A stretch of DNA of 64,000 nt, taken from Musa acuminata AAA Group (Eukaryota; Streptophyta; Magnoliopsida; Zingiberales; Musaceae). Location: contig NC_088342.1 in NCBI RefSeq assembly GCF_036884655.1, positions 32,587,001-32,651,000 of the forward strand, read 5' to 3'. Positions within the stretch are counted from its first letter, which is position 1; every line of letters begins with the position of its first letter. Below are positions 1-10,366 of this stretch, piece after piece. Made by a program: the position numbers and the translations under genes. The notes below the pieces were generated by a model, which did not search any database, was not told where the DNA came from, and saw only the letters and a list, made by a program, of their open reading frames with translations.

Positions 1-100
1 TGAGATTTTGAACCGACATAATTTTATCCGCTGCACTAATTCACCCCCCCCCCCCACCCCCCCCCCCCCCCCCTTTCTTAGTGTCGACTTGTTCCTAATA
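1..100 (+). repeat. 3' tail of a SIRE-like copia LTR, with poly(C) tract
   Basis: The text runs from a CTGCACTAATTCACC stretch through a C-rich homopolymer (about 45-73) to a TTCTTAGTG...TCCTAATA end. This is the same end seen in the LTRs that finish at 9685 and 52701. No primer site follows. At position 101 the sequence switches to an unrelated LTR, so this is a truncated LTR end fused to the next repeat. Confidence 0.75.
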
Positions 101-560
101 GTAAGTTGATATGGGGCCTCTATAAATAAGAGGGAACCAAAGGGTCATGGGTTAGTTTCTTTTTGACTGTCATCTCCTATTCTTCTCTCTTCCTCAATCT
201 GTAACCCCTATTTGGAGTGTGTGGATAACAAGAAGGGGCAGTCCCTTTTTGATTGTGTGGTACAAGCAATGAGGCAGATTATACAGTGATTTGAGGAGCG
301 TCTTTGCAACCCCTGCCATGTGAATTATTACTAGAGATGAGAACAGTTGACCTCCTTTATCCTCTCTCATATATCTGTAGGTTTTCAGGGATATATGATC
401 TTCCTGGGTAACACAATCTCCCTTGTATGCGTAGTTTTTCAGTTTTGCGGGTTTTTACACACCAATCTTCACACGACGACAACATCTTTTTCGAAAATTA
501 GGGATTTTTATTTTCTATTCTTCCACTGCACATGTGATGTCGCCCTTAGATTTTTCTATA
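101..560 (+). repeat. Truncated LTR (unit A)
   Basis: This is near-identical to 2898-3362 and related to the last part of the copia LTR ending at 20861. It has a TATA box (TATAAATA, 121-128) and ends at a CTATA/ATATCAG junction that matches an LTR end followed by a decayed initiator-Met primer site. The first part of the LTR is missing because the sequence is joined to a SIRE-like LTR tail at 100/101. Confidence 0.7.
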
Positions 561-2431
561 ATATCAGCATACCCTCATATGATGACTCAATCAATGCTAA
601 GGTATTAAACTCATGGGTGGATCAACTTGATACTTATTTTGAACTATATAACTACAATAATAAGGATAGAGTGATGCTTATGTGATTGAACACACGCTCA
701 TATGGTGGAAAGCCTATCTTCAAACAAACAACGATAAAGACATGTCATGGATGCGAATTAAAAGGCTCATATGAGAAAAACTTTATCCATGGGATATCTC
801 AAAGAAAGATGGAGGAAGTGACATTACCTACACTAAGGAAGCAATTAATCTATGCAAGAATATACTATCAAGTTTCGACGATAAGTGGTAACACTCGGAA
901 TTTCTCTCGACGACCACTCAATAATGATAAAATAACTATTGGCCTCTATGCATAGATAGAATTAAGCCTCTTTAAAGTATATAATATTTCGACTGCTAGC
1001 AACATGGCGATGACAATTGAAAGAAAGAATAACACCATCACTGAGAAGCCCATAAAGAATGCCAAAAGGAGCCACTTGAAGGCCCAAGAGAATTTTGGTG
1101 ATGGTAAAACTTCTTCCCCAAACTGAATTCTTTATTGTGAACATTGTAAAATTACAAGTCACACTAGAGAAAAGTTTTGAAAGGTTTACCCAGAACTCTT
1201 CCTAAAGAAATGGTTGAAGAAAAATCGAAGTCAATGAGTCACGACCATCATCATGGGCACGACTCCATCGAACTCTCACTGATTTTTTTTATGGATCCAA
1301 CCAAGTCTATCACTAATGGCTAGATCGAAGGTTATAGACTTGAATCCAATTCCCAGTCTAAAGGTTTGAGAAGAGCTCTTTACCATAAAGATCCAAGTGA
1401 AGCAAGAAGTCATTGGAGTGATCTTTGATATTGAGTGCCAAAAGAATCTCGTCACGAGAAGCTTGGTCAAGAAGCTCAACCTAGAGATGACATCACATCT
1501 ATGCTCATATCCTCTTGGACAACGTCATGATGATATGGAGATGAAGATCAACCGACAATACAAGACACACTTCACGATCATAAAAGAATTCATCGACAAT
1601 GTGACATGCAATATGATTCAGCTTGATATATATCAAGTCATCCTTAAAAGCTCCTACTTATAGGATCAAGATGCCATTTACTTTTGTCGATCCTAGAAGT
1701 ATAACTCTAGAAGGATGGAAGGAAGTTCCTCATCACCTTAGGGCAACTTGGTTCGACAGAAGACTTGACATTTGTCGGCCAAGTAATGAGGATGATGAAT
1801 GCTCGCCAAAAGCTCATGGCTCTCACTTCCGTATACGAAAAACAAAATGGGCAACAACAAACTTGAAGACCTAAAAGGAGAAAGAAAGCTCTCAAGTCAA
1901 TAGTGATCAACAATGAGAAGAACCCCATGAAAATAAAGCGCGCAGATGACATGGCCAACTACGACAATGTTGACCACATTAACAGATCGAAGCAAAACCT
2001 CCAACGTATAAACAAAGAGAGAAGAACCCTTAAGGCCATATTCAATGTGATGTGAATCATGTAATTAAGGGAGTTGAGATCATTGATGATCTCAACACCA
2101 TTCAGCCAGTTTGGTCGATCCATATCCAAGGGCCACTAGAAGACTTAAAGTCTTATTTGGCCAAGCAAAGTCCAAACTCTAGCAGCTCACTCCCCTCAAT
2201 CCAAGTTCTAATAAGACTTGAATTAGGACAATCCTCACTCAAATAGGGGCAACCACTAAGTAAGGGGGTGCATCTATCCTATAAGGAAAATAATAATTGT
2301 GTATGCCCTATAAGAAAAATTCTAATTGTTATGTCCCACAAGAAAAGTCATTAAATTTTAAGGACTTTAAGACACTTCTTTGAGTCCTATAAAATAAAAG
2401 GTGTGCCCCACCTAAAGAAAACCAAGAAACT
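561..2431 (+). pseudogene. Degenerate Ty3/gypsy-type gag-protease, copy A
   Basis: Frame-broken translation gives a retrotransposon gag segment (565-950: NSWVDQLDTYFELYNYNNKDR, then a shifted match to the usual SWMRxKRLI region). A decayed zinc-knuckle region follows around 1120-1170, then an aspartic-protease-like segment (1390-1660) with VIFDIECQKNLVTRSLVKK, in which the expected DTG/DSG triad reads DIE. Stops and frameshifts are frequent. No reverse transcriptase or integrase follows, so the element carries only gag-protease, as in non-autonomous TR-GAG elements. Copy B at 3363-5243 is closely similar, so the pair reflects tandem duplication or LTR recombination. Confidence 0.65.
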
Positions 2432-3362
2432 ATATGGGACTGACAACACCATGCTCGGTATACGATTTCTAGGCTATTAAATGGATAAGAGACTATAGAT
2501 ACATGGTAAATGAGGACAAACATGTATAATGGATTGGATTCCCCTGTATCGTTTGGGGATTGCGGCGTAGTGGCCTAATATGTTTGTAGTCGATGAGTTG
2601 AGTGAATTATTATGAAGATAATAATTCACTAAGTCAGAAGAAGTTCTGATAGGTATGACTCATGGTCAGCTCAATATTGGGCCTAGAGGGTCACACACAT
2701 ATGGTAGGTGTTGCGACGAGTAGAGATTCAGATATGAGATACCCGTTGGAGTCCTTATCTTATTGGATATCCAATAAGCTCCTGAATTATTAGATCCTAT
2801 TGATAAGATAAGAGATTATTGGATAGAGACCCACTAATCTAAGAGGCTTAGGTGGTTGGATGGAGATCCAGTACCCAATATGACAAGATCCATTAGGGTA
2901 AGTTGATAGGGGGCCTCTATAAATAAGAGGGAACCAAAGGGCCATGGGCTAGTTTCTTTTTGGCTATCACCTCCTATTCTCTTCTCTCCTCCTCCTCAAT
3001 CTGCAACCCCTATTTGGGGTGTGTGAATAGCAAGAAGGGATAGCCCCTTTTTTATTACATGGCGCACGTAGCGAGGATGATTGTGCAATGATTTGAGGAG
3101 TGTCTTTGTAACCCCTGTTGTGTGGATTACCGCTAGGGAGGAAAGTTGACCTCCTTTATCCTCTCTCTCACAGATCTGTAAGTTTTCAGGAATATACGAT
3201 CTTCCTAGGTAATACAATCTCCATTATACGCGTAGTTTTATTGTTTTATGGATTTTTGCGCATCAATCTTCGCATGATGATGAATATCTTTTTGAAAACT
3301 TTAAGATTTTTGTTTTCGGTTATTCCACTGCACATGTGATGTCACCGCTAGATTTTCCTACA
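2432..3362 (+). repeat. LTR between the two gag-protease copies
   Basis: Starting near TATGGGACTGACAAC, this stretch aligns along its length with 20008-20861, the last ~850 bp of the 5' LTR of the copia at 19235-28052. It keeps the TATA box (TATAAATA, 2918-2925) and the CATGTGATGT...TTTCC end. The first ~770 bp of that LTR are absent, so this is a 5'-truncated LTR or a shorter subfamily. It separates unit A from unit B, giving the order LTR-gag/pro-LTR-gag/pro. Confidence 0.7.
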
Positions 3363-5243
3363 ATATCAGCATACCCTCATATGATGACTCGATCAATACT
3401 AAGGTATTAAACTCATGGGTAGATGATCAACTTGATACTTATTTTGAACTATATGACTACAACAATAAGGATAGGGTTATGCTTGCATGACTCAAGTTGA
3501 CTAAACACATGCTCGTATGGTGGAAAGCCTATCTTCAAACAAACAACGATGAAGACATGTCATGGATGCGAATTAAAAGGCTCATATGAGAAAAACTTTA
3601 TCCATGGGATATCTCAAAGAAAGATGAAGGAAGTGACATTACCTATGCCAAGGAAGCAATCAATCTATGCAAGAATATACTACCAAGTTTTGACGATAAG
3701 TGGTGACACTCAAAATTTCTCTCGACAACCACTCAATAATGATAAAATAAATATTGGCCTCTATGAATAGATAGAACTAAGCCTCTTTAAAGTATATAAT
3801 ATTTCGACTGCTAGCAACATGGCGATGCAATTGAAAGAAAGAATCACACCCGCAACAATAAGCCCATAAAGAATGCCAATGGGAGCCACTTGAAGGCCCA
3901 AGAGAATTTTGGTGATGGTAAAACTTCTTCCTCAAAATGAATTGATCTTTATTGTGAACAATGTAAAATTACAAGTTACACTAGAGAAAAGTGTTGGAAG
4001 GTTTACCCAGAACACTTCCTAAAGAAATGGTTGAAGAATAATCGAAGTCAATGAGTCACGGCCATCATCATGGGCACGACCCCATCGAACTCTCACTGAT
4101 TTTTTTTATAGATCCAAGTCTATCACTAATGGCTAGATCGAAGCTTATAGACTTAAATCCAATTCCTAGTCGAAAGGTTCGAGAAGAGCTCTTTACCAGA
4201 AAGATCCAAGTGAAGCAAGAAGTCATTGGTGTGATCTTTGATACTGAGTGCCAAAAGAATCTCGTCACGACAAGCTTGGTCAAGAAGCTCAGCCTAAAGA
4301 TGACATCACATCTATGCTCATATCCTCTTGGACGACTTCATGATGATATGGAGATGAAGATCGACCGACAATACTAGACACTTCACCATTATAAAAGAAT
4401 TCATCGACGAGGTGACATGCAATGTGATTCTGCTTGATATATATCAAGTCATCCTTGGAAGCTCCTACTTATAGGATCAAGATGTCATTTACTTTTGTCG
4501 ATCCTAAAAGTATAACTCTAGAAGGATGGAAGGAAGTTTCTCATCACCTTAGGGCAACTTGGTTCGATAGAAGACTTAACATTTGTCGGCCAAGCAATGA
4601 GGATGATGAATGCTCACCAAAAGCTCATGGCTCTCACTTCGGTATACAAAAACAAAATGGGCAACAACAAACTTGAAGACCTAAAAGGAGAAAGAAAGCT
4701 CTCAAGTCAATAGTGATCAACAATGAGAAGAACCCCATGAAAACAAAGTGCGTAGACGACATGGCCAACTACGACAACGTTGACCACATTAACGGATCGA
4801 AGCAAAACCTCCAATGTACAAACAAAGAGAGAAGAAACCTTAAGGCCAGATTCAATGAGATGTGAATCATGTAATTAGGGGAGCTGAGATCATTGACAAT
4901 CTCAACATCATTCAACCAGTTTGGTCGATCCATATCCAAGGGCCGCTGGAAGACTTAAAGTCCTATTTGGCCAAGCAAAGTCCAAACTCAACAACTCACT
5001 CACCTCAATCTAAATTTTAATAAGACTTGAATTAGGACAATCCTCACTCAAATAGGGGCAACCAAACCACTAAGTAAGGGGGTGCATCTATCCTACAAGG
5101 AAAATAATAATTATGTATGTCCTATAAGAAAATTCTAATGGTTATGTCCCACAAGAAAAGTCATTAAATTTTAAGGACTTAAGACACTCCTTTGAGTCCT
5201 ATAAAATAAAAGGTGTGCCCCACCTAAAGAAAACCAAGAAGCT
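3363..5243 (+). pseudogene. Degenerate Ty3/gypsy-type gag-protease, copy B
   Basis: This is the second copy of the gag-protease body. It starts right after the LTR with ATATCAGC, a remnant of the TGGTATCAGAGC primer site. The gag segment (3370-3770) includes NxWxDxQLDTYFELYDYNN and the usual continuation in a shifted frame. A protease-like segment follows at 4130-4377 (VIFDTECQKN; the active triad reads DTE), then a broken downstream part to ~4676. The 3' 500 bp have no recognisable coding sequence. Similarity to copy A stops at about 5243, where unrelated sequence begins. Confidence 0.65.
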
Positions 5244-5537
5244 AACAGCAAAAGCCCAATCGACCACAACTTTTTTGATCTATTGTCAATAAAAATTTTG
5301 ATTTTATTGTTATAAAGAGAGATAAATTGTTTAGTCTTTCAGTGAATCCATTTGCAAGGGGACGGCAGTAGGCATCGTTGGTCAAAAAAAAGTTGAACTA
5401 GTTCAGTTGTGATATAGCTGCTTTGCTCATATGTTTTATAATTCTGGTTGCTTCCCGGCTGATGCTTCCTGAAGACTCATTGATGTTCATATGCCTTGCG
5501 AGTATCGTGTTGCATTCCTGAACATCTATGCTTTCAG
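5244..5537 (+). other. Gene-free stretch, probable CK2a intron
   Basis: No coding segment is recognised. It ends in a pyrimidine-rich stretch and CTTTCAG, a good splice acceptor for the exon that follows, so I read it as the remaining 3' part of an intron. The next upstream CK2a exon is not visible. Confidence 0.5.
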
Positions 5538-6217
<680 letters not shown>

Positions 6218-6949
6218 ATCATTGTCATGCTCTCCTCGTAAATTTATGACATTCAAGCGATATGATCCTGTCTCAAATTGATAATATTAAAAATTATCAT
6301 AAATATAATCCATGATTTAAACTAACATTTGAGAACATTTGAGGATACTGAGAAACATTCAAACATCAATCACGTAATTTATAATTATATACCACATCAC
6401 GATGATTCACATTTATGAAACCTAAACCAACTTAACAAAATATTAATCACACTTACAAATCCATATGCTAAGTAATTTTTACAATTAAGACTCTAACCAT
6501 TTTTCATAAATTCGTATCATCGTAAACTAAACATAACATTCCAAAATTCCAAACGAGATAGGTCTTTTAAAATATTTATATGATATATCAATTCAAACCT
6601 ATCGATAACATTTTCATTATATACAAAATATGCTTATACAACAATAACCACAATATATCAACCAACAAGACTTGCCTACAATTCTGAATAGCTCTCCACT
6701 ACCTTAGCCCAATACAAACATCTTAGTGAGTGATAAGCTAACCTGAAAGATTTATATAACAACCGAGTGAGCTAAAAAGTTCAGGAAGTGACAAACATAT
6801 TAATAGAAAAAAATGTTAGTTTCAAAACAGACTTGATATCAAAATGAAAGGTAGGGATACAAGAATTCATTAATATTATCTCATTAGATATACAATCACA
6901 AATGTCATTTCATTTCAAACATATTTGGTTCATAGAAAATTGAGTGAAG

Positions 6950-7210
6950 AGTAATTGGAGCATATCAATGACATATGAAATGTTTTATAGCATATCAATG
7001 GCATATAGAATATTTCAAAGCATATCAATAGCAAATGAAATATTTCGGAGTATATCGATGGCATATGAAATATTTCGGAGTATATCAATAACAAATGAAA
7101 CATTTTAGTGCTTATCAATGGCGTATGAAATGTTTCAGAGTATATCAATGACATATTGAATATTTCAAAGCATATTGATGGCGTATGAACATTTCAGAGG
7201 CATAAGAAGT
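6950..7210 (-). repeat. Tandem ~30-bp repeat inside the LTR
   Basis: About eight imperfect units of roughly 30 bp, each containing CATATCAATGGCATATGAAA and ATTTC. The same array appears in reverse at about 15640-15850 in the other copy of this LTR, with fewer and more diverged units. It explains the open frame of low-complexity text here, which I do not call a gene. Confidence 0.8.
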
Positions 7211-7379
7211 ATTTCGAAACATATCAAGGAACAAATACGAAATAGAAGCTCAAACATCGCATTTATATCATTCTTATCCAAAGCACATATAGAAGCACAT
7301 AACCAAAGCTTTAGATATCATATCAAACATATAGAAGATGAAGTATGATTCCAAATATAATCTAGAACATCGTGGGCTC

Positions 7380-7495
7380 TAGGCATATACCTTTTACCAT
7401 TTCTAGCAAAGGTCCAGATAATTCCTTTACCATTTCTGGCAAAGGTCCAAATAATCTCTTTACCATTTCTAGTAAAGTTCCAAATAATCCCATAA
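7380..7495 (-). repeat. Three-unit tandem repeat (~38 bp) in the LTR
   Basis: Three copies of TTTACCATTTCTRGYAAAG plus TCCARATAAT follow each other. The homologous place in the other LTR copy (reverse of about 15300-15325) has a single unit, so this is a local expansion after the two copies separated. Confidence 0.75.
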
Positions 7496-8039
7496 ACACT
7501 AGAGTACAAAAGGATAGTATATGTTAGGAACGAGTCAGCACTAAGAGGGGGGGGGTGAATTAGTGCAGCGGTAAAAATTACGTAGGCTCGAAATCTCTTG
7601 TTCAATTAAAGTCGATTTCAGAAAGATACTTAAAATTGAAAGCGTATGGAAGAGCATAGTGGATGTAAAGCAAGTAAGTTTGTAGTAAAGGTAAGTTGCA
7701 CAAATAGAAATACAAACCGAGTTAATAGTGGTTCGGTCGTCGTGACCTACATCCACTTCGCCGATTCCTCTTCCGTCGAGGCCATCGACATTCACTATCA
7801 GTCTTCCTTCAATAGGCGAAGACCAACCATCTTTTACAGCTCTTTCTCCTTTTATCGGGTTTAGGAGATAACCCTTACACCCCCACTTACTTCTCTCTCA
7901 AACTATTCTAACACTTAGATTTTTTAGAGGAGTTCATACAAGATTATAGTAGCGTTTCTTTCTTTTTAACTCTCAATTCTTATGTGGGTTAACCAGGGAT
8001 GAGAGGGGTATTTATAGGCCTCAAGTTGATTCAAACTTG

Positions 8040-8225
8040 GAGCCTAAAAATGTCTCATCACGGGTTTCTCGGGTCTTGGCGGTATCACCGCCTATGCTGA
8101 GTGGTACCACCGCCCAGTCTGGTGGGCCACCACCTAGTCTAGCGGTGCCACCGCTTGGGAGACTGTGTCTGGGTGGTACCACCGCCCAGACTGGCAGTAC
8201 CACCGCCTGACATAGTCTCGGAGAC
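8040..8225. repeat. Cluster of palindromic GGTGGTACCACC-type motifs
   Basis: At least five copies of CGGTRCCACCGCC or GTGGTACCACCGCC lie within 190 bp, just upstream (in LTR sense) of the TATA region. Similar clusters occur in the other SIRE-like LTRs at 8830-9070, 52020-52125, 56625-56815 and, partly, 63155-63185. Confidence 0.8.
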
Positions 8226-8499
8226 TATGCCACGACGGTGCCACCTATTGGGTCACTATTTGAGCCTTTCATTGGGCCCAACACAGTCCATACATGGGCC
8301 CAACTGGCCCCCAATTGGGTTGCCCAATTCCAATCCCAATTATGTGTTGTTGAATCTCGGATTTTGATGATGAAATCAATTGGTAAAGTATTTGATCTAA
8401 TTCATATGTTGAGATAAGTGTGTTGGATTAACTACGATAGTAGTAAGGCGTAAAGCAGATGATGGGCCGGAGTCAAAGATTCAAACGATATATTGGGAG

Positions 8500-8675
8500 C
8501 TCGCCGTGAGTTCATCGTGAGATCACCGGAAGCACACTAGAAGACTCGCCGAAAGCTCGTCGGGAGATCGCCGGAAGCATGCTGGAAGACTAGCCAAGAG
8601 TTCATCGGGAGTTCGCCGGAAGCACGCCAGAAGACTCACTGAGAAGTTCGCCGGAGGATCGCCGAAAGAGAAATC
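8500..8675 (+). repeat. Minisatellite in SIRE-like LTR (~55-60 bp units)
   Basis: Roughly three imperfect units built from GAAGACTCGCC, GTTCATCGGGAG and TCGCCGGAAGCA. Related text in reverse orientation lies at 9735-9920 and 56985-57185, so the array is a standing feature of this LTR family. Confidence 0.7.
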
Positions 8676-9617
8676 GACGTACCAGACTAATTGCTTGTCT
8701 TAATCGTAGTTAGAATCGTAAATTAAGTTGGGATTGGGAGGTGATCCCACTAACTTAATTAGGGGCCAACTGGGCCCTTAACAGGGCTGAATTGGGTCGG
8801 ATTGAACAGCCCATTCACCCACTGAAAACATGGCTGGCGGTGGCACCGCCTGGTGACCCAGTCCCCCAGGTGGTCTGGGTGGTGGTACCGTCGATAGTTA
8901 TTACTTGCCGACAGTTATTACTTGCCAGCGGTGGTACTGCCCCTAGTAGGTGGTGGTACTGCCAGAGCTCGGTCTCCGAGCTCTGTTAGGCGGTATTACC
9001 GTCCAGATTGAGCGATGGTATCGCCCAGTCAGGTGTAAGGCGGTGGTACCTCCCAATAATGGTGGTGGTACCACTAATACCCCGAAAATCTAGGATGAAA
9101 CACTTTTTGGCTCTATTTTTGAAGCCATTAGGACCTGTAAATACCCCACCCTTTTCTGCATGAAAGGGTAACAAAGTGCTATTATATATGTGAAAAATTC
9201 TAAGTGTTTGAAGTGTGAAAAGTGTTGTAAAAGTGAGAAGAGTTCTCCTCCTCCCTCTCTTAGCCTTGTAACAATCCAAGAAAGAGGAGTGAGACTTGTA
9301 AGGGTTGTCTCCTAATCTCGGCAAAAGAAGAAAGAGCTGTAAAAGGTGGTTGGCCTTCGCCTATTGAAGGAAGGCCTTTAGTGGACGCTAGTGACCTCGA
9401 CGGAAGAGGAATCCGAAAGTAGATGTAGGTCATTTCGACCGAACCACTCTAAATTCTGGTTTGCCTTTCTAATTGTGTAATTTACATTACTGCAAACTTC
9501 CTTAACCTTATCTTTGTACTTTTATGAAAGCATTCAAGTTCAATTTATTTCCGAAACAGATTGAATCGAAACGAACATTTTTTTGAAATCGAAGAATTTT
9601 CCATTGCACTAATTCAC

Positions 9618-9618
<1 letters not shown>

Positions 9619-9650
<32 letters not shown>
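9619..9650 (+). repeat. Poly(C) tract
   Basis: About 32 consecutive C residues lie some 35 bp before the LTR 3' end. The same place is a C or G tract of different length at 45-73, 7548-7556 and 62598-62603, and is only CCCC at 52670. Confidence 0.9.
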
Positions 9651-9653
<3 letters not shown>

Positions 9654-9922
9654 TCCTCCTCTTAGTGCCTCTCTTGATCCTAACATATGCTAGCTACAAA
9701 ATTTAAGACATTTACTCAGCTAAACAAGTCCGTAAGTCTAGGTTTCACTTCCGGTGAGCTTCCGACGATCTTCCGACAAACTTCCAATGATCTCTTGGTA
9801 ATGTTCTAGCGGACTCCCAACAAGCTCCTAGACTTCACGATGATCTTCTTGGCGAGTTCCGACGAGCTTCTTTGGCAAGCTCCTGGACTTCTCAGTCAAT
9901 TCTAGTAGAACTTCCGACGAAC

Positions 9923-10366
9923 TATCACGGACAAACTTCTAAACAGGATGTTTGATGTAATGCTTATGTATGTCCGTGTCTTTTGGTATGTTCATGCTTT
10001 GTACAACATGTAGAGGGACGGCCAAGGCTTAATAGTCCCATTTTAGTTAGGTTGGTGGCCGCTTTAGGCTTGTAAATAAAGGTTGTGTCATGAGGACACA
10101 TGTGATAGATTTTCGATCTGTAGTGGACCATTTTACCCTTTGTTGTGTAATTGTTCAGAGCTTGTAAAGTCTGTTTGTAATTTGCATTGTCTATGAAGTG
10201 TTTTCGGAGATGTTTTCTTATGGATCTCGAGTGAGACGTTTTCTCTATCCTGTTCTCTCTTTTGCGGGTCCTAAGGGACCATGGGAAGCTTCGGGGAGGC
10301 TGACCTTTGCGGACGGACACGCAAGGGTGTCGCACGACTTAGGCAAAACCAGCTAAGTCCGTGACA
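9923..10366 (+). repeat. 5' LTR of the non-autonomous element
   Basis: It begins TATCACGGACAAAC (the expected TG changed to TA) and ends AAGTCCGTGACA. The two ends carry short inverted copies of CACGGAC/GTCCGTG. It matches 16765-17209 almost base for base. Confidence 0.85.

Larger units (their letters stand above)
6223..7521 (-). repeat. Fragment 1 of the split Ty3-type LTR
   Basis: This aligns with the reverse complement of about 15200-16564. The proof of continuity is at its right edge: the text ...GAGTACAAAAGGATA|GTATA here and GTATGAACAATAAAATTGAC at 17716 together match one uninterrupted stretch (reverse of about 15240-15280) in the other copy. Confidence 0.8.
8345..9685 (+). mobile_element. 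SIRE-like copia solo LTR, + strand
   Basis: The LTR begins TGTTGTTGAATCTCGG and ends TTGATCCTAACA. TATG is present on both sides (8341-8344 and 9686-9689), consistent with a target duplication TATG(T/C). The host LTR reads continuously across it. It contains a minisatellite (8500-8670), a palindromic GGTGGTACC cluster (8830-9070), a TATA-like region before 9180 and a long poly(C) tract (9619-9650). No primer site follows 9685, so it is a solo LTR. Confidence 0.8.

Noticed and set aside
6930..7154. 74-codon frame rich in Met, Phe, His and Ile
   Set aside because: It is a translation of the ~30-bp tandem repeat within the LTR.
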